Notes under the pieces: model-generated | Databases searched by the model: none | The model's input: only the letters and a program-made list of their open reading frames with translations | Told to the model about the DNA's origin: nothing | Translations under genes and position numbers: made by a program | Shown here: positions 23,010 through 33,860 of the stretch, piece by piece | Numbering within the stretch: the first letter of the stretch is position 1 | Layout: every line of letters begins with the position of its first letter | NCBI GenBank assembly: GCA_004352715.1 | Contig: SCFE01000046.1 | Coordinates: forward strand, 1,059,147 to 1,123,146 | Direction: 5' to 3' | Source of the DNA: Hofstenia miamia | Lineage: Eukaryota > Xenacoelomorpha > Acoela | DNA: 64,000 nt

Positions 23010-23769
23010 CATCTTTACAGTGAATGAAGAAATATTCAGGAAGATCAGCTGTATGAATTTGAAATACATGATGCAGTAATAACTGAAGCCTTTTTGCAAA
23101 ATTTATAGAAAAAATTTGATACACATTATCACTCTACTGTCTTTGTTTGTATAATGAATTTGAGGTTCGGATTATGTCAAAGGAGTTTGTTGGATCAATT
23201 CTGGATTTTACAATCAAAATTAATTTTGATTTATCTCATATCAAAATTGTTCAATACTTTAAAAGATGTGCTATTGTTTCTTCTAATCATAAGATAATAA
23301 CTCATTAGAATGAACTTTTAGCTATTGTTGATTTGTTAGCAAGATTAGAATTTGATGATGAGGATCTTTTAAATCACAAATTTCTGTTAAGACAGATATC
23401 TTTTATTTGTCTTGCCAAAATCAAAGAATAAAGTTTTTTATAAGATATAATTTTCAATTTGCATTGAATACACTTACTATATTGAAATCAACATACATGT
23501 AGATTTGTACAGAATATGCTTATTTTGCCATCAGTGCGTACATTACAAGGATTATTTTCTCAAATTGACACAAAATATCAAATAGAGTTGTTTTGTGGGA
23601 ACATTCCTTTAAAAAGGAAAAGTGTAACTTACTAAAATATTCTTGACTTAGTGCAAGAGCAATTAATCCCAGCAATGTGGAACAACAAAAAGTAAGCTTG
23701 TGTTTAAAAATATTTTTTGAAGAACTTTGAATGAAAGTGAAATATATTGTGACACTGCTGACTTCATTG
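23010..23769. other. Unassigned; possible decayed coding stretch
   Basis: On plus, one frame around 23155-23430 reads nearly open for about 90 codons with one TAG (segments such as RIMSKEFVGSILDF and LLARLEFDDEDLLNH). The amino-acid mix looks protein-like, but I recognise no family. It ends about 340 bp before an LTR, so it may be a degraded retrotransposon 3' ORF. Confidence 0.3.
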
Positions 23770-24265
23770 TGTAGCATCATCCAAATTAACTAAGCTGATA
23801 ACATTGATTTAGAAGGAGAATAAGATCAAAAACAATTATGATTAAAAAACATTGTAAAAATATATGATCAGTTTAGATTAATTTGTGTTATGCAAATAAG
23901 AAAGAACAAGTGTCAATTATGAGAGATTAGTATCTGTTGATAATAATACTTTTGTCAAAACTGAAAGGGGCAAAGTCACTTCCATTATTTTTAGTGCCCT
24001 CTTGGCAGATGAACAGTTTAAATTTGAAATCAACAGGTACTTTTCCAAAAATACTATAAATAGATTAAATCCACTGTAAGCAATTGATAAAGAAAATCAT
24101 TTGGGATTCTTACATTATTTTCTTGATATGGTTTGATTATTTAATAGAATGTCAAGCTAAACAAGTTGTGTTTAGTAGTGGTCTGGATCCATCACAAGAT
24201 GGATTCTAGGGTCTTTGTGCCAGATCATGAAAGTGCACTTATGTTTAGTTGACTATCAATCACTT
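23770..24265 (+). mobile_element. 5' LTR of element B, internally truncated
   Basis: It begins TGTAGCATCATCC and follows LTR1 through GGTACTTTTCC, CTATAAATAG (TATA-like), GGTTTGATTATTTAATAG and GTGTTTAGTAGTGG to TTAGTTGACTATCAATCAC. It then jumps through a short (TA)n to gag. The last part of the LTR and the primer-binding region are missing. Confidence 0.8.
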
Positions 24266-24276
24266 ATATATATATA

Positions 24277-25257
24277 TGAGGAATCAGATGAAGATATAGA
24301 CACTGATAAACAGAAATTTATAAATGAAATTACAAAGGCATTGACCACCCAACTACAAGAGGAGGATTCAATCAGAAATCACAACTAACCAACTAACCAC
24401 AGAATACAACTAATGACACTATATCCTGTAAAGTGATACTACCAAAATTCAATGGGAGGGTAGAGGGATATAATCCAACATTTGTTGAGTAGTTACAAAT
24501 GTTTGAAATCATGATGGCAGAAAGAAAGGTGAGCCAGCAAGCAGCAGCAGCAAGATTACCATTGTACCTGACAGGAACAGCTTACCAACACTAATTACTG
24601 CTGGATACAGAAACAAAAAAGAATTACTAACTAATAATAGGAGACTTCATAGACTATTATGAAAACAAAAGAACCAGTACTGAATAATCTTAAATGTAAC
24701 TAAAATGAAGAAAACTGATGATATACAAAACTACATCCAACAGGTTGAGCAATTAGTAATGCTGAGTTCAAGGGAAAACAGATACTCAAAATACAATCTA
24801 TTTTCACATATATGAAAGGGAGTGCCAGAGAGTATCAGAACACAGTTTGAAATCAAGTGCAATGTAGATGACAAGTTGGAAAGAATGATTCAGAATGCAG
24901 TCAACATGTGAGCAACAATTGAGATTAATGCACAAATCTACAAAAAAGCTGCCTGGCATAGAGAAACATCAACATGGAGAAACAAACTTAAACTGCAACC
25001 TCTAAGCAAACCTTATACTGAAAATAAACTGGAGAAAATCATAAAGATCAAAGGAAAGCATGGTTAGACTAGAAAAGTGAGAGAAAAAGATGTCAAGTGC
25101 TATGGGTGTAGACAGAAGGGTCACAAAAAACCTGACTACAATAAACAAATAAATGTAATCAGAGATGAGGAAGCTTACTACAACAACAAAGATGGGTTAG
25201 AATCAGAAAATGAAATTGATGAAGCATCACCAAATGACAAGGAGTTGGTAAACTAGT
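24277..25257 (+). pseudogene. gag: Element B gag, with many stops
   Basis: Fragments in register with element A gag: LPKFNGRVEGYNPTFVE, ARLPLYLTGTAY and IIGDFIDYYENKRTST. Near 25100 is CYGCRQKGHKKPDY, a CX2CX4H zinc knuckle whose final Cys reads Tyr (TAC). Numerous in-frame TAG/TAA/TGA codons sit where Trp, Gln or Arg are expected from element A (for example TAG after FVE, where A has EWL). An acidic tail follows to TAG at about 25257. The copy is dead. Confidence 0.75.
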
Positions 25258-25984
25258 CAAAGTGCCAACTTGTAAAAACCATGTATTGATAATGTTCCTG
25301 ACAAATCTCATCATAATAAATACAATAATGATAGCAATTAATGAAGTAATGATGAAGGCAACAATTGATACTAAAGCAGCAACATTGATAATCACAGACA
25401 AGTGCATGATGAAGCTGGGTTTTAAACATGAAGATCTGAACAGTTGCAATAAATGATTAATCAATGCATCAGAAGAATATATCAACACAAAAGGGATAAT
25501 AAACACAGTGCAGATGAGAATAGCAAATACAACATTTGAGCAATCACTAGTGGTGGCTGATACTCACAACAATCTGTTACCATATGAGATTATATTGGGT
25601 GATGAATTTCTGACAAAAAATGGATAAGTTATCAACTACTCAAATAGGACTATAAAAGTTAGAGAGGAAGAAATTGAAATCAAAGAAGAACAAGGAAGAC
25701 ACAAAACAATTACATTTGAATTGCAGGAAGATATTCACCTACAGCCACATCAATGGAAGATGCACATGATAGAGACAGAAGATGCAATAACAGCTGATGT
25801 GTTGCTATATGACAATAAAGGAATTAACACCAAGAGAGTATCAATGCTGTCCAGCATGAGCGCAGTTAAGAATGGAAAAGGGAAAATACCAATCCTTAAC
25901 TTGATATGCTCAAATGTTAATCTAAAGAAATCTCAAGTAAGGATATATGGAAAATACATCAAATCCAGCATCAGACACATGTAG
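25258..25984 (+). pseudogene. Element B protease region
   Basis: KATIDTKAATLIITDKCM (about 25352-25410) matches the aspartic-protease D-T-G-A block with Gly replaced by Lys, which should abolish catalysis. PYEIILGDEFLTK-like sequence (about 25580-25618) matches the later I-L-G-x-x-F-L block. A TAA follows at 25626. The frame at 25721-25984 covers the protease-RT linker. Confidence 0.65.
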
Positions 25985-26185
25985 AAGGCAATAGAGGACA
26001 AAGATGGAGTGAGTAATTTGCATGTTTACTCAAGGACATGCAAATGAAAACAGAAAGTACTCCACATGGCCAACTCAAGGGCAAGTGGATGAACACCATC
26101 AAAGTTGCAAGTACTCCCAAAGGCCGACTCAAAGGCATAGGGACAAAAGCAAACAAAGAAGGTGTGTACGGAACACTTGAAATAT
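25985..26185 (+). repeat. Linker with recurring AAGGGCA-like motif
   Basis: CCAACTCAAGGGCAAGTGG and CCGACTCAAAGGCATAGG (about 26069 and 26123) are related to the repeated motif in the spacers downstream of pol. In one frame these read ANSRA and ADSKA, like the ADSRA repeats in elements B and C. Confidence 0.5.
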
Positions 26186-27038
26186 GAAACAAAGATTACC
26201 CACACTTTGAAGAGCAAGAAATCATGAAATTGAGGAAATTGTTGGAAAAATACAAATGTATATTCAATTACAGAGATAAGCATGTGACAAGCAGTGGGTG
26301 AAAAACACAGAATAGTCACAACAATGGACAAGCAAATTAAGCTGCTGGTCAGAAGGGTACCAGAGCACATGAAAGACAAATACAACTGCATACTAGAGGA
26401 ATTAATTGACAGTAAGATCATCTGTCCAAGTGAAAGCCCATATGCAGCACCTACTATATTTGTGAAGCAAAGAGACAAATATTGCCTTTGTATAGACTTT
26501 CACAAACTGAACAAAGTAATGAAAAAAGTCTCATACCCCCTGCAGCAGATAGAGGACATGCTTTATGAGGCAAGTAAGCACAAGTATTTCACAACACTAG
26601 ATTTATGCAAAGCCTATTGCCAGGAGAAGATGGAAGAAGACAATATCAAGAAAACAGCATTCATAACACCATATGGGCTGTGTGAATAGATATATATGGT
26701 GTTCAGACTATGCAACACACTGGCAACCTTTTGAAGATACATCACAAAGTGCTGAAAAACAAAACACACAGAATGGAAGATGGAGTTGATGCATATATAG
26801 ATGACATAATAGTGATGAGTGATACAATCCAAGATCATCTAGAAAAATTAGAAAGAACTCTAACAATATTAGAGAACACAGGACTCCACATTAATGGGAA
26901 CAAGTGCAATATTCTAAAAGAAAAAATAGTATTCTTGGGAAGAACAATCGAGAAGGGCAGGATATGTATGAAAAATAATGTGAGGGAGATGATCTGGAAA
27001 ATAGAAAAACCCAAAACAAGAAGGACATACAGAGAATA
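26186..27038 (+). pseudogene. pol: Element B reverse transcriptase
   Basis: In order: an N-terminal LEKYKCIFNY block (about 26245), PSESPYAAPTIFVKQ, LCIDFHKLN, YFTTLDLCKAY (catalytic Asp, about 26605), KKTAFITPYGL, a stop (TAG at 26687), then a shifted frame with AYIDDIIVMSD (intact Y-x-D-D at about 26790-26810), LHINGNKCNI and FLGRTIEKG. Catalytic Asp residues are therefore present, but the domain is broken by stops and a frameshift between blocks. W in the Y-W-Q block reads Cys. It is collinear with element A RT. Confidence 0.88.
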
Positions 27039-27693
27039 ATGGGATTCTTCAACTACTATGGCACCTTCATTCCAAATATCACTGGCAAGACAGTGAAGAT
27101 GACTAAACTAATGAGAAAATCAGTACCATTTGTATGGACTTGGCAAGATCAGGAGAAGCTAGACAACATCAAAGAAGAATTAGCTAAGTTACCATCTCTA
27201 AATACTCTGGACTACAATGAACAGTTCATATTGGATTGTGATGCAAGTAAAGTGGTGATTGGAGCCACATTGGGACAAATGAAAAATGGAAAGGAAGTCC
27301 CCATAAAATTTTCTAGTAGAAAATTAAAACACAAGTGAGGAAAACTATGGAACAACCAACGTGGTAATACTGGTATTGATTGAGAGCATTAAAAAATTTA
27401 GGCATTTTTTGATTGGCAGAGAATTCAGAGTGTGCACAGACAACAGCAGACTAGCCTGGCTAAAGAAGTTCTCAGGGGATAAGTCCGGAATAGTGTCATG
27501 ATGGATTGAATACTTGGATGAATTTATGTTTTCAATCAAACATAGGAAAGGCACCCTACACAACAATGCGGACTTCTGGACGTCATTACCAGAATACCAA
27601 AGAGAAGCAGCAAAATTAGAGGGAGAGAAAAAACAGTTCCAATTCCTGCTGCACACTGAATATGAGGGACTGCTGGTGATAAATGTGGACAAG
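27039..27693 (+). pseudogene. Element B RNase H and connection region
   Basis: A 99-codon frame (27039-27338) starts with GFFNYYGTFIPN (RT thumb end) and reaches ILDCDASKVVIGATLGQ, the catalytic D-A-S block of Ty3 RNase H. After a TGA it continues with FLIGREFRVCTDNSRL (second catalytic Asp) and HRKGTLHNNADFWTSLPEY. The usual N-A-D-A-L-S-R end is replaced by N-A-D-F-W; element C shares N-T-D-F-W, so this is a family trait. Stops are present. Confidence 0.8.
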
Positions 27694-27825
27694 AGAGGCT
27701 TTTTCAAGAAATGGCAAAGCTTCTGGAAATAGCAAGTGAATAGACAACAACATACCACCCACAGGCCAACAGAGCCATAGAGCAACTCAATCAAACACTA
27801 ATTAAGTTAATCAGAGCCTAGAATC
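27694..27825 (+). pseudogene. Element B integrase scar (core deleted)
   Basis: After VDKRG the sequence jumps to FFKKWQSFWK, which in element C lies about 670 nt further on, after the second integrase Asp (MDKGPQF). The zinc-binding domain, first Asp and most of the core are thus absent. The junction lies in GACAAGAGAGGCTTTTTC, where both sides share a GA(C/T)AAG-G sequence, so short homology probably guided the deletion. Confidence 0.7.
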
Positions 27826-28992
27826 GATCCCGTGATGGATTCCAGCCACTACTAAACACAACTTGCCTAGCTGCACATTTAGTTAAATAATCAAACCAGA
27901 TAAAGTAGAAATGAAAATTAAATAAACTCTGAAGAATTTATTGTTCATCAAAATTATGGTTGAATCAAAGTNNNNNNNNNNNNNNNNNNNNNNNNNNNNN
28001 NNNNNNNNNNNNNNNNNNNNNNNNNNNNNNNNNNNNNNNNNNNNNNNNNNNNNNNNNNNNNNNNNNNNNNNNNNNNNNNNNNNNNNNNNNNNNNNNNNNN
28101 NNNNNNNNNNNNNNNNNNNNNNNNNNNNNNNNNNNNNNNNNNNNNNNNNNNNNNNNNNNNNNNNNNNNNNNNNNNNNNNNNNNNNNNNNNNNNNNNNNNN
28201 NNNNNNNNNNNNNNNNNNNNNNNNNNNNNNNNNNNNNNNNNNNNNNNNNNNNNNNNNNNNNNNNNNNNNNNNNNNNNNNNNNNNNNNNNNNNNNNNNNNN
28301 NNNNNNNNNNNNNNNNNNNNNNNNNNNNNNNNNNNNNNNNNNNNNNNNNNNNNNNNNNNNNNNNNNNNNNNNNNNNNNNNNNNNNNNNNNNNNNNNNNNN
28401 NNNNNNNNNNNNNNNNNNNNNNNNNNNNNNNNNNNNNNNNNNNNNNNNNNNNNNNNNNNNNNNNNNNNNNNNNNNNNNNNNNNNNNNNNNNNNNNNNNNN
28501 NNNNNNNNNNNNNNNNNNNNNNNNNNNNNNNNNNNNNNNNNNNNNNNNNNNNNNNNNNNNNNNNNNNNNNNNNNNNNNNNNNNNNNNNNNNNNNNNNNNN
28601 NNNNNNNNNNNNNNNNNNNNNNNNNNNNNNNNNNNNNNNNNNNNNNNNNNNNNNNNNNNNNNNNNNNNNNNNNNNNNNNNNNNNNNNNNNNNNNNNNNNN
28701 NNNNNNNNNNNNNNNNNNNNNNNNNNNNNNNNNNNNNNNNNNNNNNNNNNNNNNNNNNNNNNNNNNNNNNNNNNNNNNNNNNNNNNNNNNNNNNNNNNNN
28801 NNNNNNNNNNNNNNNNNNNNNNNNNNNNNNNNNNNNNNNNNNNNNNNNNNNNNNNNNNNNNNNNNNNNNNNNNNNNNNNNNNNNNNNNNNNNNNNNNNNN
28901 NNNNNNNNNNNNNNNNNNNNNNNNNNNNNNNNNNNNNNNNNNNNNNNNNNNNNNNNNNNNNNNNNNNNNNNACCTTTTTGGATGATGCTACA
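27826..28992 (-). mobile_element. Partial LTR1 in minus orientation, containing a 1000-N gap
   Basis: The left part (27826-27971) is, apart from a few substitutions, the reverse complement of about 12795-12950 in the solo LTR at 12521. The right end TTTTTGGATGATGCTACA is an intact LTR terminus. About the first 690 bp of the minus-oriented LTR are missing at the left. It sits between the integrase remnant and the GPY region of element B. Confidence 0.75.
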
Positions 28993-29445
28993 ATACAATA
29001 ACACAAACATTACCAAATAATGAATATATGTTAGACAATGATAGACTATAACATTTTCAAAACCTGAAAAAAGCAATGGCGGATATTGAAGAGATGAAGA
29101 TAGATGAAAATGCTTAGTTCAAAATTTTCTGAATTAATAGCAATGAAATTATATACAATATGTCTGATTTAGACAGTTTACTTGAAGAAGAATTCAATGA
29201 GGAATTCACAGAAGATATCAGAGATGAAAACATAGGAGAAAGGGTGCTGGCCCAAAGGATAGTGAGAAATAAACCTATATATGACCCTGAAATATTTCAT
29301 TTAAATTTAATAACTGAATTTAGGAAATTTGAAGAAAATGATGAGAAAGAAAGTGTGACAGAATCAACAACAAGAGGAGCTCTCAGCCATGAACAGGAGA
29401 AGGAGAGTATGCAGAAGTTCTTAAATCAGATGTTGATTCAAGGGT
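28993..29445 (+). pseudogene. Element B pol C-terminal region
   Basis: After a TAG near 29116, the 95-codon frame at 29160-29447 aligns with element C: LEEEFNEEFTEDI, RIVRNKPIYDP (C: RTTRNKPIYDP) and LNLITEFRKFEEND, ending with LNQMLIQG. The start (29000-29110) matches C 33419-33520, including a FQNLKKAMADIEE-like block. The role of this acidic tail is unknown. Confidence 0.65.
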
Positions 29446-29935
29446 AGAAGGGATGAGAACAAAGAGCCAATGAATAGATGACATAGAGTGAGAAGACGTC
29501 CTAGTAGTCCCCAAGGCTGATTCAAGGGCAGGGAGACAAATGGACAAATGGCCTCTCCCACCAGAGATCTGCACAGTTGATTCAAGGGCATGCATAGAAC
29601 TGGTGCACAGCAGCACAACATTCCTTCCAAGAATCAATGACACAGATTCAAGGGCTGTGAGACACTTGGAGTTCCAGGGGAAGGTGTAAGTGGTGGACAA
29701 ACTGTGGAGATATGAAAGCAATTCAAGGCTGACGTCATCCCCACAGGAACCACAACTGGTCAAGTTCTAATGGGAGTAACTATGAACCAATTCAAGGGTG
29801 AAACAGTAGAAACCATCAGCACAGATTCACAGCCCATGGACTGTGAATTGAGCACCAGCAAATTACCTTTACAGATGAAACAGCTACATGCCTCCTCAGA
29901 CACTACCTCAGAGGGAACAATATGATCTAAGGAGA
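29446..29935 (+). repeat. Post-pol spacer with five TTCAAGGG-type repeats
   Basis: GATTCAAGGGCAGG, GATTCAAGGGCATG, GATTCAAGGGCTG, AATTCAAGGCTGA and AATTCAAGGGTGA occur about every 60-70 bp. In one frame the first three read ADSRA, VDSRA and TDSRA. Element C has the same layout at 33861-34320. Confidence 0.65.
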
Positions 29936-31939
29936 GAGAAAAACAATTGTCTAAGATCAATGGAGAAATTCTGCACCCCTATTTTATTGGAACAACAAAG
30001 ATGCATTATAATGCTTTTGAAAAATTGTCACCAGAAACAAAATCACACATCAGAAAAATCATGAAAACTAAGGAAGAAACATACCACTAGTATTGGATGC
30101 AAATAACAGCATAAAAGTAAATTTGATAATAAGCTACCCATGAGATATGAATGAAACATTGGAGAGGCTCTACATGCATAGTATATGGTGCACATAATAT
30201 TTGATGAAGAGTTCACATTGGATACTGCACAAGCTATAATGGCATACAAAGACAAAATAGTAGAGATACCGGAAATTAGGATGGATGAAGAAAACCTCAC
30301 AATCATACATGTGTTAAAAAAAAGAATATACAAAAAACCTGGAAAAGAAGATTGACGAAACATTAAGAATGGCAAAAGTACAGAAGATGAGAATAGTGAT
30401 AATCACAAGGTCAGCAAATGAAACAATCCCTGAACACATTAGAAACAATGCATGCCATAATGGCCTATAAAGATCAAATAGCAGAGATCCCAGAGATAAA
30501 TATGGATCAAGATAATCTGACAATCATACATGTCCTAAAAGAGAAGCAATATAAAAAACCTCATGAAACAGGTAGACCAAATGTTAAGAATGGCAAAGAT
30601 TGGTAATAATCATGAGATCAACAATCAATGACATTCCCAAACACTTATTAGATGCATGCATGCAAACAGAAAAATATATTCCCCTGGGAAAAAATACTAA
30701 TGGATGCAATCACATTGGAACTAATTAGATTCAATCTACAAATAGATTATTGGGCGCAGATCTACAGAATAATGGTAGACCCATGCATTGTGATCAACTT
30801 ATACAAACAAATTAAAACAATAGAATTGATGACGGACAAGGAAGGTGTTGAGAAGCTAACACATTATTCATTAAATGTAGGCTAACACAGAGGCAGGAAA
30901 ACCTCCACCAAATCCAGAAGATCTGTGAAAATATGAAACTACAGAAAAAAACGGAGGAGAATTGGCCAGATATATAGAAGCACCATCAAGGAAATTCGAT
31001 AAATCAATAGAGTTGGCACTCACAGAAGTAAACCAGGTATACAAACTAAGCACAAAGAAGGTCTTCTGGCAGTAAATATTCGAAGAGAAAAATGCGCCAG
31101 AGATTCAATACAAAACAACAGCATGGATACTGGCAATATTCACAACTGAAGATAAAGACATAAAACTACTGATTTCATGACATACAAGAAACAAATTAAC
31201 AAAAGTCAAGAAATTTGAGATAGCACTAGCCCTGATCAACATGCAAATGAAGAACTGGCTTCTCAAAGGCCATATTGAGAAAATGGAGTTGCCCAACAAG
31301 GCAGAAAAACCATTACAGACAATGGAAAAGATAATTAGTTGTCTATAGATGATATGGCAAACAAGACAGGGATATGCCTGAACAAAATAACAATATTTGA
31401 GTAACCAATGAAAAAGCATATGTGGGGAGCAACATCAGAAACACGGCTAAAACAACTGGAGAACCAACCATGGATCACAATGAGAAAAATCATAAAAAGA
31501 AAATTAGTAATCACCAAGGAGATCAGATACACAACAGTAAGAAGAACATGCAGAAAACATTAGAAAAAGCAATGGAAAAGTATGAGCAAGACCGTCTGTG
31601 ATGTACATTCACTAAAATAATTAAGAGTTCAGAGATGATGAAGAAAGGTGGGATAGCTGAACCAGTGGAACTCTGTGAGATGGTAACAAAATTGCAGAGA
31701 GAAATCATGGAGAGGAGGAACTGCTAACATTCTTGCAACTACTAAAGAAACTAATGTTCACAGAGGCATTTACAAGAACAGAACTGGAAGAGTTTCTCAA
31801 ACCATACAACAAGCTGGTGGTGGACATTGAATGCATAACCTTGAGAGAAGACATAAAAGAAGAAATATGATTAAAGCTGAGCAGGAGAGGATTGACGCAA
31901 GTGTTCTGGAATTTGATCACAGATGAGAAAATGAACAAA
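29936..31939 (+). pseudogene. Element B unassigned post-pol ORF
   Basis: Aligned piecewise with element C: KINGEILHPYFIGTTKM and KLSPETKSHIRKIMK at the N-terminus, AIMAYKDQIAEIPEINMD, LIRFNLQIDYWAQIYRIMVD, then MANKTGICLNKITIF and KKHMWGATSETRLKQLE (about 31350-31460), MFTEAFTRTELEEFLKPYN, and KLVVDIECITL close to the end. Many stops and frameshifts. An internal 221-bp tandem duplication is present. The LTR starts directly after the last codons at 31940. No signal peptide, membrane helix or furin-type site is visible, so an envelope role is not supported. Confidence 0.7.
30233..30655 (+). repeat. Diverged tandem duplication inside the post-pol ORF
   Basis: Unit 1 (30233-30453) and unit 2 (30454-30655) both encode AIMAYKD(K/Q)I(V/A)EIPEI and a following NLTIIHV block. 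Unit 1 is almost identical to element C (34660-34865), whereas unit 2 differs at many sites. This points to recombination between subfamilies rather than a recent local duplication. Confidence 0.75.
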
Positions 31940-32093
31940 TGTAGCATCACCCAAACAAAGAAAAAAAGCTGCAAAAACATTGAGCAGAAATGAGAATAAG
32001 ATCAAAGAAATGATTATTAAGAATATTGTAATAGATCATTTTGATTAATTTAGATTTATTTGTATTATGCAACCAAGAAACAATATGTGTCAA
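31940..32093 (+). mobile_element. Truncated LTR at the B/C junction
   Basis: It starts TGTAGCATCACCC and follows LTR1 for about 150 bp (to CAAGAAACAATATGTGTCAAATT), then passes directly into the RNase H end of element C. It acts as the remnant 3' LTR of B and replaces the 5' part of C. Confidence 0.75.
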
Positions 32094-33345
32094 ATTGGCA
32101 CATTACACAACAACACAGACTTCTGGGCATCACTACTGGAATACCAGAGAGACACAGTAAAAATAGACGGAAAGAAAAAACAATTCCAATTTTTGCCACA
32201 CACTGAAATTGAGGGACTGCCAGAAATAAACCTGGATAAAAAAGGCCAAGCCATGCTACGAATACTAATGAGGGAGGAAATATTTGAAAAAGAAATAGTG
32301 GACAAAGAGAGAGACGACATAATCCTTAGTGAAATCATAAAAAAGATAGAAGAACTTTGGACAACACTATCAAAATTAATGGCAGGATACTATGAATGCT
32401 ACAAGTGGAAAATCAACAAGAACAGATTACTATACGTCAAAGCCAACAATAACCAGATTGCAATACCAGACTATTTTAAAAGAGAGTTGATAAGGAAGAT
32501 GCACAAGAAGGGCCACCTGGGAATCCCACAAATGGAGAAAACTTTTAATGCAAGGTTTATAATGACAGTCATAAGAAGAGTTACCAAGGATATCATTAAT
32601 AAGTGCACAACATGCCTCCTTAATAACCAGCAAAATTTTCCAATGCAAAGAGCACCACTAGAGAAAATTATTGCAACACAACCAACTGAAATAGTCCACA
32701 AGGACCTGGAAATGTTATCAAAGGATGCAGAAGGCTACCAATATCTACTGGTGATGGTGGATAACTTTACAAAATATGCAAGGATGGTCCCAACGAGGAA
32801 CACTATGGCAGAAACCACAGCAGAACTGGTACTAAAAGATTGGATACTACGACTTGGGCTGATGGAAACAATTATAATGGATAAGGGGCCCCAATTCAAG
32901 AGTGGACTTTTTCAAGAGATGTCAAAACTCCTGGAAATTGCAAGTGAATGGACTACTGCATACCACCTGCAGGCCAATGGAGCAGTGGAGTGACTAAATC
33001 AAACACTAATCAAGTTAATTAGAGTAGCAACATCAAGGATAGGGGGAAGCAGATGGAGAGAAGTCATCAAGATGATCGAATACTACTATAACACCTCATT
33101 ACATGCAACAACAAGAGTCTCACAATTCAAGGCAATGTTCAGAAGAGAAGCAGCGACAAACTTTCAATGCAATACACTAATTACAGTGGAAAGTTGGATA
33201 ACAAATATGTAACACAACTGAAGAACCAAATCACAGGAATCCACAAAACGATGTGCCACAACACAAAGAGATCAGCAGTGAGACAGCAATGGAATTACAA
33301 TAAAGAATTTACGGGCACACACACAAAGTAAGAGATAAAGTATAG
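32094..33345 (+). pseudogene. Element C RNase H end and integrase
   Basis: The open frame to 32993 begins with GTLHNNTDFWASL. The integrase zinc-binding domain shows RKMHKKGHLG (HX3H) and KCTTCLL (CX2C) at 32490-32625. The catalytic core follows: VHKDLEML (Asp, about 32700), YLLVMVDNFTKYA, IIMDKGPQF (Asp, about 32880) and AYHLQANGAVE (Glu, about 32985), so the D-D-E triad is present. A TGA at 32991 directly after that Glu sits where the family has Arg, a likely CGA-to-TGA change. Coding continues beyond it (NQTLIKLIR), with more stops to 33345. Integrase inserts element cDNA in the nucleus. Confidence 0.88.
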
Positions 33346-33860
33346 GTGTTTACACCAATTATGCTCACAGACACAAACAAAGTCTGGAAGTTGAAAACAG
33401 TATGGTCCAGCCCTCACACAATAACACAAACACTACTGAATAATGAATACATGCTAGATAACAATAAACCATTACATTTCCAAAACCTGAAGAGAGCAAC
33501 AGCAGACATTGAAGAGACAAAGATAGATGAGAACACTGAATTCAAAATATGCCAAATCAATGGCAATGAAACCATATACAATAAGTATGATTTAGATAGC
33601 TTACACAAAGAAGGATTTGATGACAAATACACAGCAGACATTGGGAATGACATGATGAGATAGAGAGTGCTGCCTCAGAGGACAACAAGAAATAAACCTA
33701 TATATGACCCTTAAATATGGGATATAAATTTACTAACTGAATTTAGGAAACTAGAGGAAAATGATGCACCCACCAATGAAGAAGAGAGTTTGCAGAAATC
33801 AACAACTGGAGGAACTCTCGACCATGAACAGGAGAAGGAGAGTTTGCAGAAGTTCTCAAA
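33346..33860 (+). pseudogene. Element C pol C-terminal region
   Basis: The 105-codon frame (33346-33663) includes VWKLKTVWSSPHTITQTLLN, where the GPY triplet of the 10.4-kb copy reads SPH, then LHFQNLKRATADIEE and an acidic tail. After TAG at 33661 the match continues: RTTRNKPIYDP, then WDINLLTEFRKLEEND to about 33770, and a repeat of EEESLQK-like residues. Confidence 0.7.

Noticed and set aside
22767-23027. ORFs with YIYIYI runs, here and at other TA tracts
   Set aside because: Translation of (TA)n microsatellites.
26026-26478. 150-codon minus-strand ORF
   Set aside because: Lies opposite the RT start and linker of element B, whose plus-strand motifs are clear.
27883-29076. Frames of 340-397 codons across 27972-28971
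   Set aside because: Also N translation; the real edges are LTR.
29383-29763. 126-codon minus-strand ORF rich in Ser, Leu and Cys (and the similar 33743-34198)
   Set aside because: Antisense shadow of the repeat-containing spacer in elements B and C. It recurs because the spacer itself is repeated.
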